64,000 nt of DNA from Nepenthes gracilis (Eukaryota; Streptophyta; Magnoliopsida; Caryophyllales; Nepenthaceae): contig BSYO01000022.1 in NCBI GenBank assembly GCA_033239525.1, positions 13,092,923 to 13,156,922 on the forward strand. Reading direction: 5' to 3'. The notes under the pieces are model-generated. The model worked only from the letters and a program-made list of their open reading frames with translations, did no database searches and was not told the origin of the DNA. Shown in pieces: positions 1 to 11,600 of the stretch. The number at the start of each line of letters is the position of its first letter. Position 1 is the stretch's first letter. A program made the translations under genes and the position numbers.

Positions 1-652
1 GTCACCACATCCGTGTGGGACATATATTATCATCTGAATCTAAATTTTATATTTCATATGCTGAAATCAAAAGAAATATCGAAATCAAAACATATAAATA
101 TAAAATATGTTCCAAGACTTAACACTTTAATACGTACGAAACATTTCTATCGTCTATCTGTGGGCCAAACCACGTATCTTAATTCATAGTCCACGCAAAT
201 ATATGCAAAAATACAAAGTATGTATGAAATCGGAGAATCAAAGATTAATAATACTAACTTAAAGAATGGTTACCCTTATCCGGTAACCACGGCTATATCG
301 GCTGCAACCTCAAATTTAGTTATATATATATTAGGATGTCCGAATATATTAGTTTTTCATCAATTTCTTACGATAGTTCTCATTAAAACGTATAGGATAG
401 GCCGACTATATCAAAGCTCACCTTCCTACTAGCGGAAGGGAGATCACATATTATATATGTCCCCGTTTGGATTAAAGTCTCCCCATCAGGATAGGCACCA
501 CAAATAGCCAATACCTCATATCACAAATCAACTCATAGAATTTCAGACCATCGTGGTCCCACAAAGTAGCAATCTCATCCCCTGGCAACATGCATGTGGA
601 CCTATGTACGGCCTGGTTCATGATTCCATAATATACGGATACATAAATATAC

Positions 653-673
653 ATATATATATATATATATATA
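653..673. repeat. (AT)n microsatellite
   Basis: An uninterrupted alternating AT tract of about 21 bases. Confidence 0.95.
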
Positions 674-1527
674 CCGTTTGGGTGTCCAAAAATCCTCCAA
701 ATCATGAATACCAGTGTAAAACCACTGAATAATCTGTAAAACATATATGCATGTACAAAATAAACAGATGTAGTATATAAAAATGATATGAAAGTTAGCA
801 AAAATCTTCAAATGGTAGTCAAATATTATCAGCTCCGAAATTAGACTAAGAATAGGGTTAGAGGATATTTACTTCAACTTCATACTCTCTAGATTTAAAG
901 AAATGATGCTCTGAGTTATGCGAATCAGGCTTTTTCTCTCCTGTTGGCATGACACTCTCTCTCTACCCGGGCGCTCTCTCTCTCCTCCGCACTGCTTAGC
1001 CACCGCTGCGCCGACCGGCCACTGTCGCGCTAATCTACCAACCACTGCCAACCTTCCCGGCACACTCTCTTTGCCGTGCATTGCTCCTGCCCTCTCTCTA
1101 CCTCTCTCATCGCGCAAACCCTCCCCTTTCTCTCTCTGTGCACGACTCTCTGCTGCATGCCGTTGCTGTCGATTCTCACATGGCCGTCGCCGAACACCGG
1201 CACACTATCTCATCCTCACGCCGCTGCTGCTGACACTACCAACAGCTGCCGTTGACTTCCTTGATAATCTCTCCTCATCGAGCGCCACTGTTGCCACCGC
1301 TATTGCCTCGAATGGCCGATACCGACCACATGCGAGCAGAACTTCTCGCCAATGATGTCGTCACCAACCACCTCCTCTTCCCTACTCCGCCAATCGCCGC
1401 CTCACCCGCCGAAACCCTCCTCCCCCGCCGAAACCCTCCTCCCCTTTCTCTTCTCTTCTCTCTCCTCCCTCTCTCCTTTCCTCTTTCATTTTCTCTCTCT
1501 CAAAAACCCCCTTTTCTCTCCTTTTCT

Positions 1528-1555
<28 letters not shown>
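1528..1555. repeat. (TTA)n microsatellite
   Basis: Nine or so uninterrupted TTA units following a pyrimidine-rich stretch. A similar TTA/ATT tract follows a similar CT-rich stretch near 50383, supporting common ancestry of the two flanking repeats. Confidence 0.95.
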
Positions 1556-1559
<4 letters not shown>

Positions 1560-1752
1560 TTATATTTTATTTTTTTATATTTTAAAATCGAAATAGATAC
1601 TCGGATGACAATATGTACGTACATCGGACACCAAGCCGACTGATCTAAATATCTTCCAAAATTTTATTATATTTAATAATTTTTTACGATGGTCAAATTA
1701 CCCAAAAATATAATTAATATTAAAATAATCCAAATGGGATCTAGTATATTAC

Positions 1753-2643
1753 ACTAATTAAGAACCACCAACTCAACGACATCTTCTTATCCACCCGACG
1801 GTTTTTTAAGCAGTTGATAGGAAAATCAACCACCATTTATTTTTATATAAACCCCTTATTGTCAACAGGAAAAGGAGATAATGTTCAACCAAATAAAAAA
1901 AAAGTAATTAAAAAATAATCTTAAAACGCTTCAAGCATACACTCTTTATCTCATTAAGACGTTTTCTATAAAGCGCATACTACAAATAAAAATCAGTTTT
2001 ACAAGCATTCATATTTACATCATTATTTTTCTTTCCTCAAATAAAGATACTAATTTAAGCGTCGGAGAATATACCGAAAGTGAATTTTACTAATCTTTTG
2101 ATCGTATTTTTATTATATTGTATAAAATTCAGATTAAGGGCGTACGGAAAGCAAACATGTATCAGACCGATCTGATAATTCTTGGTCTTTAATTCATATA
2201 ATAATTCAAATTCGATAACGCATCAATAATAATTTTTAGATTTCACGTCATTTTTGATTTATTAATTCTTAAGCTTCAATTTTCATTTAATTATATTTTT
2301 TAAAATTAAAAGCAATAAATAATTGAGATATTTAATATTATTTTTTAAAAAATATTTTTGTAAAATGTTTTTTCTTTTTGTAGATCGAGAAAAATGTCTA
2401 ATAAAAAAATAAAAATGGGAGCGGAGCGGCTGTTACTAAAGAGTAAAAAGCGCTCTTTATTTATTTTAATTTAGGTGACAATTTTTGATAATAAAATTAT
2501 ATAGTAGTATGAGAATTATTGCAAAATCAAATAACTAATTCAACGATAATTAACCACCCAACATGATATCAGTAAGAAGTAGATAACGTCAGAATGTCAC
2601 GCCCCCACGAATTTTCTTGTTCCAAGGAAGAAAAGGGGTGGGA
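1753..2643 (+). promoter_or_regulatory. PPOX upstream region, putative promoter and 5' leader
   Basis: An AT-rich stretch without a recognisable gene lies directly upstream of the PPOX start codon. I could not fix a TATA box or transcription start. A short upstream ATG frame (2594-2656, 20 codons) overlaps the PPOX ATG in another frame. It would matter only if the leader begins upstream of 2594, which the sequence alone does not show. Confidence 0.35.
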
Positions 2644-5600
2644 ATGGGCTCCCTAAGCTACGCCATCGCAATTCCGCAATTCCCCTATCGATTGAGGGGG
2701 CGCCAAGACCATTGCCACCGCGATTCCGCTATCCTCAGCGGCAATGCGCTCCCTGTCTTTCCAAGATGTCGTCGTCCTAGTATTACTTATAATCAGCAAA
2801 ACAAGAAGGTTGTCCGATGCTTCACTGTGTCTCCTCCATGGCAGAAGAGGGATGAGGACGCGACAGCAGTAGTCGGCCCTCGCTCAGATGACAAAGATCT
2901 CAATTCTGAGGTGGTGGACTGCGTCATCGTCGGCGCTGGAATCAGCGGCCTTTGTATAGCGCATGCTCTCAACACCAAGTCCGACGCTGCTGGCTTGGAT
3001 GTGATAGTCACGGAAGCGAGAGATCGCGTGGGAGGCAACATCACCACTGTTGAGAGAGACGGCTACCTTTGGGAAGAGGGACCCAACAGTTTCCAGCCCT
3101 CCGATCCTATGCTCACCATGGCCGTTAGTTACCTTACTAATTTTTACGTTCTTATTTCCTGCTATCCCCCATCCATTCTCTCCTCCTCTCACACTCTCTC
3201 TTAGTGGGGATTGAGGAGGAAAGAAAGGTAATGCAATCATAAATCTCAGGGAAATTTTATTGCCGTGGTTGTACTTATTATCTGTCATTGTAGGTGGATA
3301 GTGGATTGAAGGACGAGTTAGTTCTGGGAGATCCAAATGCGCCGCGTTTTGTTCTGTGGGATGGCAAGTTAAGGCCAGTGCCTTCCAGGCCCATAGACCT
3401 CCTATTCTTTGACTTGATGAGCTTTGGCGGAAAGCTCAGGGCCGCTATTGGAGCTTTTGGCTTTCGTCCTTCTCATCCAGTTAGCTACTCACTCCTTTTG
3501 TCTTCTTAATTTCTCTTTAATATAATTCTTTAGTTACACCTAGAAAAGCAATGCACACCCGACAATGGAGGGAATTTCACATATGCCTGAATTTGTGACT
3601 GATGGCAGGGTCACGAGGAATCCGTTGAAGATTTTGTTCGACGTAATCTTGGCGATGAGGTTTTCGAACGCTTGATAGAGCCGTTTTGTTCAGGTTGCTG
3701 GACCTCTTTAACTTAACATACTCAATGTCTCTTCCACAGTAGTCATTTATTTACTGCACTTGTGCATCTACTATCTCGTACTAGATAAGTAATTTGTTTG
3801 TAAGAACAGAAACCCAGCCATCATCCATTTGATTCCAAAGTAATGTGTGATATTTATTTAACAAAAAATAGATATTGAATTTGTCGTGTAAAAAATTCTT
3901 CCCTAACCATCGTAGTTGTATAGATCCAGAAAACACAATAGAAGAAGGAAGAATGATTAGTGGAGGACTTCGCCACAAAGCACCCACTCCTAGGAATGTG
4001 GAACGTGATCTTTGATATGAAATAAATGTATTTGGCTTATAAGCTTATTCTGGCCTGAGAGAATAAGGGTTTCTCATAGAACAATATAACTGAGAATTGA
4101 AAAAGGATATCCCATCTTGCTCGTTGTACCTATTTGGGTGTTTATAGAGGAGAATGTTACCGGCCTTATTGCCGCTGATGTAGCTGCACCACCACGTCAA
4201 CCGGGACCAAAGAAAAGCGCCAGAATAATCCATCCGCCTCGGAAATTCCATGATTACATATAACACATTTTTTCTATTTTCTAGTGTGCTGTAATTGGCC
4301 CCCATCCTCTTTATTTTCTTTTAATTGGTTGTGTTATTGGTTCTGTTATAGTGTTCTGTTCTTGGTTCTGTTATTGGGTTATAGACCATGGGTTGCTGGG
4401 CCGTTGGCTGCAACAAATTGCCCTTTAAATCTCCACATGCTGCAGTAACTGAAATTAAGAAGATATTTTCCTTCTGCACTCTCTCTCTCTCTCAAAGCCT
4501 CTTCTCTGACTCCTCTGCCCTCATCTCTCTCTCTCTCTCTCGTGTGCTCCTACTTCCCTCTGCTTGAACTCCCCCTTCCCATTTCCCTCTGTTTTGTGTC
4601 TAAATTTGGTGGCCATGCGAAGTAATTGTGCGGATTAGGTGTGGAATTACTGGAGGTTCACAACATTTTGGTGCTCTCTCTAAGATAATGGCAAAGGGCA
4701 TGACGACACGGTACAAAGTTCTCAAGGAGTCCTTCGCCGGCATGGCATAAGAGTTGAAGGACGTCACCGTTACTGTTCACCAACATGCAAACAGCATTGC
4801 CACCATTTCTTCCACCACCGAACAATTCCAGCATTCCTTCACTGAAGTCCAACAAACCCTCACTAAAATTAGACAATCCCTCATTCAATTTAAACGACAT
4901 TCTTTGTCGTCTTCAAATCCTCCTTTATTACCCACACCTATGACATTTGCTACTTCTCCTATAGTCATTTCTCAATCCTCAGCTCAAATCCTACCCATCG
5001 TCCTCGCATCACAACCTGATGCACATCTCTCCTCCCAAATTCGCTTACCTAAACTGGAAATCCCCGCTTTCACTGGAGACAATGTTATCGGTTGGTTGTT
5101 CCAAATTAAGCGTTTTTTCCTATACCATAACACCCCCACTAGATCAAAAACTGATTGTAGCTCCCTTCTATATGTCTGGTGCGTCACTTCAATAGTATCA
5201 ATGGATGCATGCAACCCATCAGCATCCCTTATGGGAGGTTTTTGCCAAAGCTCTCGAACTATGCTTCGGGCCACCCTCTTATTTGAATCATGAAGCCACT
5301 TTGTATAAGGTTCGTCAGGCTACAACAGTCGTTGCTTACATGACTGAATTTGAGTCCATCTCTACTCGGATGCTAGGTTTGTCGACTACTAATCTGTTAA
5401 ACTGCTTTATCCTGGGCCTCAGAGATGACATCCGACAAGAGCTATGGGGCCGAAAGCTATAGCCATGGCAAAACTGGTGGAGGAAAAACTGGATGCCAGT
5501 CGAGTGAGTTCTCACAGACCGCCGCTTCCAAAGCCCTCTGGAAATACTGGGTCAACTCTTGTAAAACATCCTCCTCCTAAATTGCTAATAAAGAGATTGA

Positions 5601-8600
5601 CACCGGCTGAAATGGCCTCCCATCAAGAATGGGGCCTGTGCTTTAATTGCGATTAGAAATTTACACTGGGACATGGATGAAAGCCCCCACAATTTTTATG
5701 TATGGTGGCTGAGGATGATGGTTCTTCCCTGCCGAGAGTCCAAAATTCCAAGGAGGATTCTGCTGAACTGGAATTCCCAGACAAACAAATTCAAGGGGCA
5801 GATTCTTTGCGTCCACCGTCAAAACACACCCCCACCATTTCTCTTCATGCCCTGGAAGGCCATTTTGTACCTTCCACCTTGAGATTGAAGGGAACCATCT
5901 TGGGCCAGCCAGTTGTTATACTAGTAGACAGTGGATTCACTCATTACTTATTGCAGACACGCATGGCCAAGTATTTTGACCTATCAATTGAGCATTCTCA
6001 TCACCTTAATGTCACAATGGACAATGGGGATTCCTTGAAATGTGAAGGGCTATGTATCGGAGTTCCAGTTATTCTTGGACAGGCCAACTTCCATGTTGAT
6101 CTTTATTTACTACTAATATAAGGAGCTGATCTTGTATTCGGAGTATAGTGGCACACATCAATTGGACCTGTTCTTTTCGACTATCGGGCCTTATGGATGA
6201 GCTATGATTACGCCAGTCATAAACTCACTTTACATGGCGTGCCCATAGCTTCTGTGTCCACCATGTCACTAGGTCAACTGAAGAAAGGTAACCTTACCCT
6301 GTCTGTGGCTTCCTACTTCCAGTTAAAACATTTATGCCGGCATAGGAAACCACCTAGGACACTTATTTAACCATCCTTTTTTCCCCCAACCAATTCCCTC
6401 TCAATGTCAGTCCTCAAATTACCAATACCCTCTGCAGTGTCCTCTCTTCCTTTGCTAATGTTTTTACAATTCCCCGCTGGTTACCACCACAACGTTCCAT
6501 AGACCATTGAATTCCCTTGGAATCCAACTCTATTTCAGTCAATGTCAAACCATATCGGTATCCATATTTCCGAAAGACAGAGATGGAATGACTCATTCAG
6601 AAATTCTCCGACGAAGTCATCATCTAGCCCAGTACAAGCCCTTTCTTTTCTCTAGTATTGCTAGTTAAAAAGAATGATGACAGCTGGCAAGTTTGTCTTG
6701 ATTACTGGGCACTCAATGCTATTACCATAAAGGATCAGTTCCTTATACCCCCTGTGGATGAACTCTTGTATGAACTACATGGGGCTCACGTGTTCTCCAA
6801 AATGGACTTGCGAGATGGATATTTCCAGATGCGGGTTCATGTTGCCGATGCCCATAAAACAGTTTTTCGGACACACGAAGGACATTAGGAGTTCCTGGTA
6901 ATGCCCTTCAATCTTTCTCATGCCCCCTCTACCTTTCAGTCCAAAATGAATACTATCTTCTGACCCATTCTCCAGAAGTTCGTATTGGTCTTCTTTGATA
7001 ATATTTTAGTTTATAACCCTTACTGGGAGCAACATTGCCATCACCTTGCTCGGAACCTACAAGTTCTGTGGGAACATTCCTTTTATACTAAGCTGTCCAA
7101 ATGTGAGTTCGGCTGTGCCTCGATAGCTTACATGGGGCACATTGTCTTGGAATGGGGGTAAGCAGTGGACCCAACGAAAATTGAAGTTGTGCAATGTTGG
7201 CCCACACTTGCCAATGTCAAGCAACTGCGGGGTTTCCTTGGGTTAGCCGGATATTACTAGCGATTTGTGGCTCGCTATGCCCAAATTTCAGCACTCATCA
7301 CCCAATTACTATGGAAGGATGCCTTCGTATGGACCCTTGAAGCAATAACAACTTTAATTCCCTCAAGGCTGCCCTCACTTCCACTTCGATTCTGGCCTTA
7401 CCTGATTTTTCCAAACCGTTAGTTATACAAACATATGCATCGAGAAATGGTATTGGCGCTGTTTTAATGCAAGTCGGACACCCCATCGCCTTTTTTAGTA
7501 AGCAACTCTGTCCTAGGCTGCAGTCTTCCTCCACATATCTTAGTGAGCTCTGCGCCATTTCAAAAGCTGTAAAAAAATGGAGTCAATACCTCTTGGGAAC
7601 TAAATTTACCACCCTCACCGATTACCAACCCATCAAAGTCTTATTAAACCAGGCCGTACACACTCTGGATCAACAACAATAGATCACTAAATTACCAGGC
7701 TATGATTTTGATATTGACTACAGACTAGGCCAGGAAAACGGTCCAGTTGATGCCTTATCACGGCTTTCAGATGGTTCTTGTCATGCTTTGTGTGCCGTTT
7801 CAAAGCCAGTGATGGCCCGACTATCCTCTCTCCGCAATTTTTATGTAAACATCCCGCTTTAGCCGACCTGATTTCTCTCATCTCGGATCGGCCAGGGGAA
7901 TTTGAACACTACACGGTGCGGGATGGATTGGTCTTCTATAAGACCAGAATTTTGGTGCCTTCGGACTCAGCCTTATAGGACTTAATTTTACACGAGTACC
8001 ATAACTCGCCACTCGGGGGTCATGCAGGCTTCCAGCAAACTCTCGCTAGGATATCCACCACTTTTTATTGGCCTCACATGCGTAAGGACGTATGTGACTA
8101 CGTCTCTCACTGCTTAATTTGCTAACAAGTGAAACCATTCAATATTGCTCCTCAAGGAGTGTTGCAGCCCCTTCCGATCCCAGGTAAAATTTGGGATTTC
8201 CTTTCTATGGATTTTATTACCCACTTGCTGATTTCGGGGGAAAAAACTGTAATATTTGTGGTGGTTGATCAGCTATCTAAATATGCCCATTTTGCTGCCC
8301 TCCACACCCACTTCACGGCTAAAGGGCCGGCAGAGTTGTTTACCAAGGAGGTGTGCCGACTACATGGATTTCCGACTAAAATTATATCAGATCGAGATCT
8401 CATTTTTATGAGCAAATTCTGGAATGAGCTTTTCAAGCTGCAAGGCATTACCCTGTCCAGTAGTAGCTCATACCATCCACAAACAAATTGACAAACTGAA
8501 AGAGTCAACTGATGCTTGGAGAATTATTTATGCTGGTTCACCGCCGAGAACCCCTCGACCTGAGTACAGTTTTTACCCTAGGCTGAATGGAGCTACAATA

Positions 8601-11600
8601 CGGCGTGACATTCTTCTATAAAAATAAGTCCCTTCAAGGCTGTGTATGGCAGATCATCACCTGCCTTAATCGACTACACCCTGGGCACTTCACTGATTGC
8701 CTCGGTCGATGAACTGCTGGCTAAGCGCATCGACCAGCTTACGAACCTCAAGAATAATCTCCAAAGGGCATAGCTGTGCATGAAAAATCAGGTGGATGCC
8801 TATAGGATAGATAAAGAATTTCAAGTGAGAGACTGGATCTTTGTCAAACTTCAACCTTACCGACAATCCCAAGTGGCACATCGGCAATCTAATAAACTAG
8901 CCAAGCGTTATTACGAGCCGTACTATATTTTGGAACGCATCGGCCCCGTGGCATACTGGTTGAGTCTTCTTGAGTATTCATGCATTCATAATGCCTTCCA
9001 CGTGTCTCTGCATAAGAAATGCCACGATGGTGCTCCTAGTCAGCCGATTGAATTACCGTGGGAAGCCATTGGGTCACAGCCCATTTGTCCCCTTTTTTGA
9101 TTATTGGCTTCCGAAAAATCCCTCAACAGGACATGTTTGTGCCACAATTCCTTGTTCATTGGCAGTTCTAGTCAGCCGGGGAGGCCACGTGGGAGTCCGC
9201 GACAGAATTCATCCAAGATTTTCCTTCTTTCGATCTTGAGGACAAGGTATTATTTGATGGGAAGGGTAATGTTACTGGCCTTATTGCCATTGATGTAGCT
9301 GCACCACATCAACCAGGACTGAGAAAAAGCGCCAGAATAATCCATCCGCCTCGGAAATTCCGTGATTACATGTAACACATTTTTTCTATTTTCCAGTGTG
9401 CTGTAACTGGTTCCCATCCCCTTTATTTTCTTTTAATTGTTTCTGTTATAGTGTTTTGTTCTTGGTTCTATTATTGGGTTATAGACCGTGGGCTGCTGGG
9501 CTGTTGGCTACAATGGATTACCTTTTAAATCCCCACATGCTACAGTAACTGAAATTAAGAAGATATTTTCCTTCTGCACTCTCTCTCTCTCAGCCTCTTC
9601 TCTGACTCCTCTGCCCTCATTTCTCTCTGTTCTCTCTCTTGTGTGCTCCTACTTCCCTCTGCCTAAACTCCCCCTTCCCATTTCCCTCTGTTTTGTGACT
9701 AAATCTGGTGGCCGTACGAAGTGATTGTGCAGATTAGGTGTGGAATTGCTGGAGGTTTGCAACAAGAGGAGGTTGGTGGGTTATTCTTGATGATTTGCTG
9801 CCTCAGGTGGCATTAAAATAGGAGGTACTGATTGTCTACTGTGATTGGCACTTGCAACTGCCTTTCAGGTTAGTTGCACCGGTTGGCAAGGTCTGCAGTG
9901 AAAATTGGGTTTTGGAAGGTTGTTAGGCACCATAGAAGGCAGCAGCGGTTGCTTTTTATGCTATGAAGGCTGTTCTTGGCCTGCAAAAAGCTGCTGTAGC
10001 CTTTTCTACTATGTCAGAGGATGAGTGAGTCATAGAAGGCATTTACCTTTAATTGAGTCATTTAGGGCCTAGCTGATCCACTCAAAGCAGCTGCTTGGAT
10101 TTGGTTAAACAGAGTTTGAAAGTTTCTCAAATTTAGACCAAGATTAGTCAGACTGCTGAGTGAGACAATCTGAGTGCTATCTTGCCAAAAAGCTGAGGTT
10201 GAATTTGGACCTTAGGGTCAAAGTTGTTTTCTGGGCTTTGGTCCAGAGGGTGGTCTGATTCAAATCTGGCTTCTGATTCTGATCACACTTGCTATGCAAT
10301 TTTTACCAAATCCATCAGAATTATAGACAAATTTAGTGACTTATATCATGCGATAATAGCATTGAAGCTTAAGGGCAAAAATAACCAACATGGCATATCT
10401 GTATATTGTACAATAATCTTTGATCATTTCTTAATGACAATATTTCGTATTTGACTTCATCTTTAGCAGTCAGGGAGTGGTTAAATAATTTAGTTTTTAC
10501 AAGTTTCCTTTGCACACGAATTGCCAAGAGAAGTAAACCCATGAGGTCCCATTTGGAAACACACTACAAACAGGCATATAGGCTTGCCTTTAGAATGAAA
10601 GAAGAGTCTATAATGAGATAGAAGTATATAAAGTTGCTCAGCCTCAATCTTAGGTTGATCTCATGCTCAATCAATAACATTGTACTTTGGTTGAATCATC
10701 AATAAAGAGGCTATAGCCTTTTTTTGTTAGAAGACAATTCATAAATGAATTTAGGTAGAAGTAGAACTAGGTTTTGGGGCTTTAACCGATGGAGCAGGTT
10801 TTGAGCCCTAACTTTCACAGAGACAGCATAATAAATGTAAAATCTATTTGGTTTTTTTTTTTTTTTTTTGGTTGCGAAACCTTACTGTGGTGGTTAGGTA
10901 GGATGCATCTATCTTTAATTTTGCATATTTTGTGTCAGTTATGTGCTAGTATCTTGCTTAAATGTGTCCGTACACAGGTGTTTATGCTGGAGATCCTTCA
11001 AAACTGAGTATGAAAGCTGCATTTGAGAAAGTTTGGAACCTAGAGCAAAAGGGTGGTAGCATCATTGCTGGCGTGGTTAAAACGATGCAAGAAAGACGCA
11101 ATATTCCTAAGCCATCTCGCAACCCGTAACAGAATCACTAGACCTGATTCATCTTGTTTGTGTATGTTCATGAAACTTAATCAATATTGTACTTATGCCT
11201 GGAAGTTGTTCATCTTGCAGGCATCTACCAAAACCGAAGGGCCAAACAGTTGGATCCTTTAGGAAAGGACTTATAACATTGCCAAATGCCATTTCTGCAA
11301 GGTAACCTTCAATGGAATGCCATGATGTGTTTCTATGAAGCCAGATATTTAGACATTTGGGAACACTTCATGCCTCAGGGCTAAATTAGTGTTTTCCAAA
11401 TGGCAAATAGAGCAACCTCAGAATAAGTTCAATAGTGTTATTGGTGCATGTTAAAGGATAAAAACCTCTTCTTGGTCCTTTGCCTAAGAACTTAATCTTT
11501 TAGTTGAAATGGTTGTTTGAGATGGTACCATAGCCTTTTTTTACCAATTGATGTAAACTTCTCTCAGAAACCCCCTATTTTCTCAAAGTGCTTTTTTTCT

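Larger units (their letters stand above)
1..1752. repeat. Degenerate LTR-like repeat (window start inside it)
   Basis: Bases 1-720 align by eye to 40770-41520. Shared landmarks are GTCACCACATC, the TATCGGCTGC block, TTAGGATGTC and the ATATATAAATATA tract before the CCGTTT or CGTTCT motif. The later CT-rich block and TTA microsatellite have counterparts at 50200-50480, near the end of another LTR-like unit. A possible terminus is ATATTACA near 1752, resembling the TTACA and CTTACA ends of the LTRs at 38038 and 58957. No coding sequence was recognised; the 145-aa frame at 918-1355 is low-complexity pyrimidine-rich sequence. The left end lies outside the window, so the assignment as an LTR is inferred. 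Confidence 0.5.
4155..9764 (+). mobile_element. Ty3/gypsy retrotransposon, decayed, inside PPOX intron 3
   Basis: A 5.6-kb element has two direct LTRs and the gag-protease-RT-RNaseH-integrase order typical of gypsy elements, in the same orientation as PPOX. The reverse transcriptase style ([13 protein letters not shown], then [14 protein letters not shown]) resembles plant chromoviruses. Every domain carries stops or frameshifts, so it is non-autonomous. The LTRs differ at roughly a dozen or more positions in their first 200 bases plus indels, so the insertion is not recent. Flanks share AGAGGA (4146-4151 and 9765-9770), but an exact 5-bp target duplication directly abutting both LTRs is not clear. 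Confidence 0.93.

Noticed and set aside
2617..2643. Upstream extension of PPOX exon 1
   Set aside because: The extension would begin with TTG; the first in-frame ATG is 2644 and a plastid transit peptide can start there.
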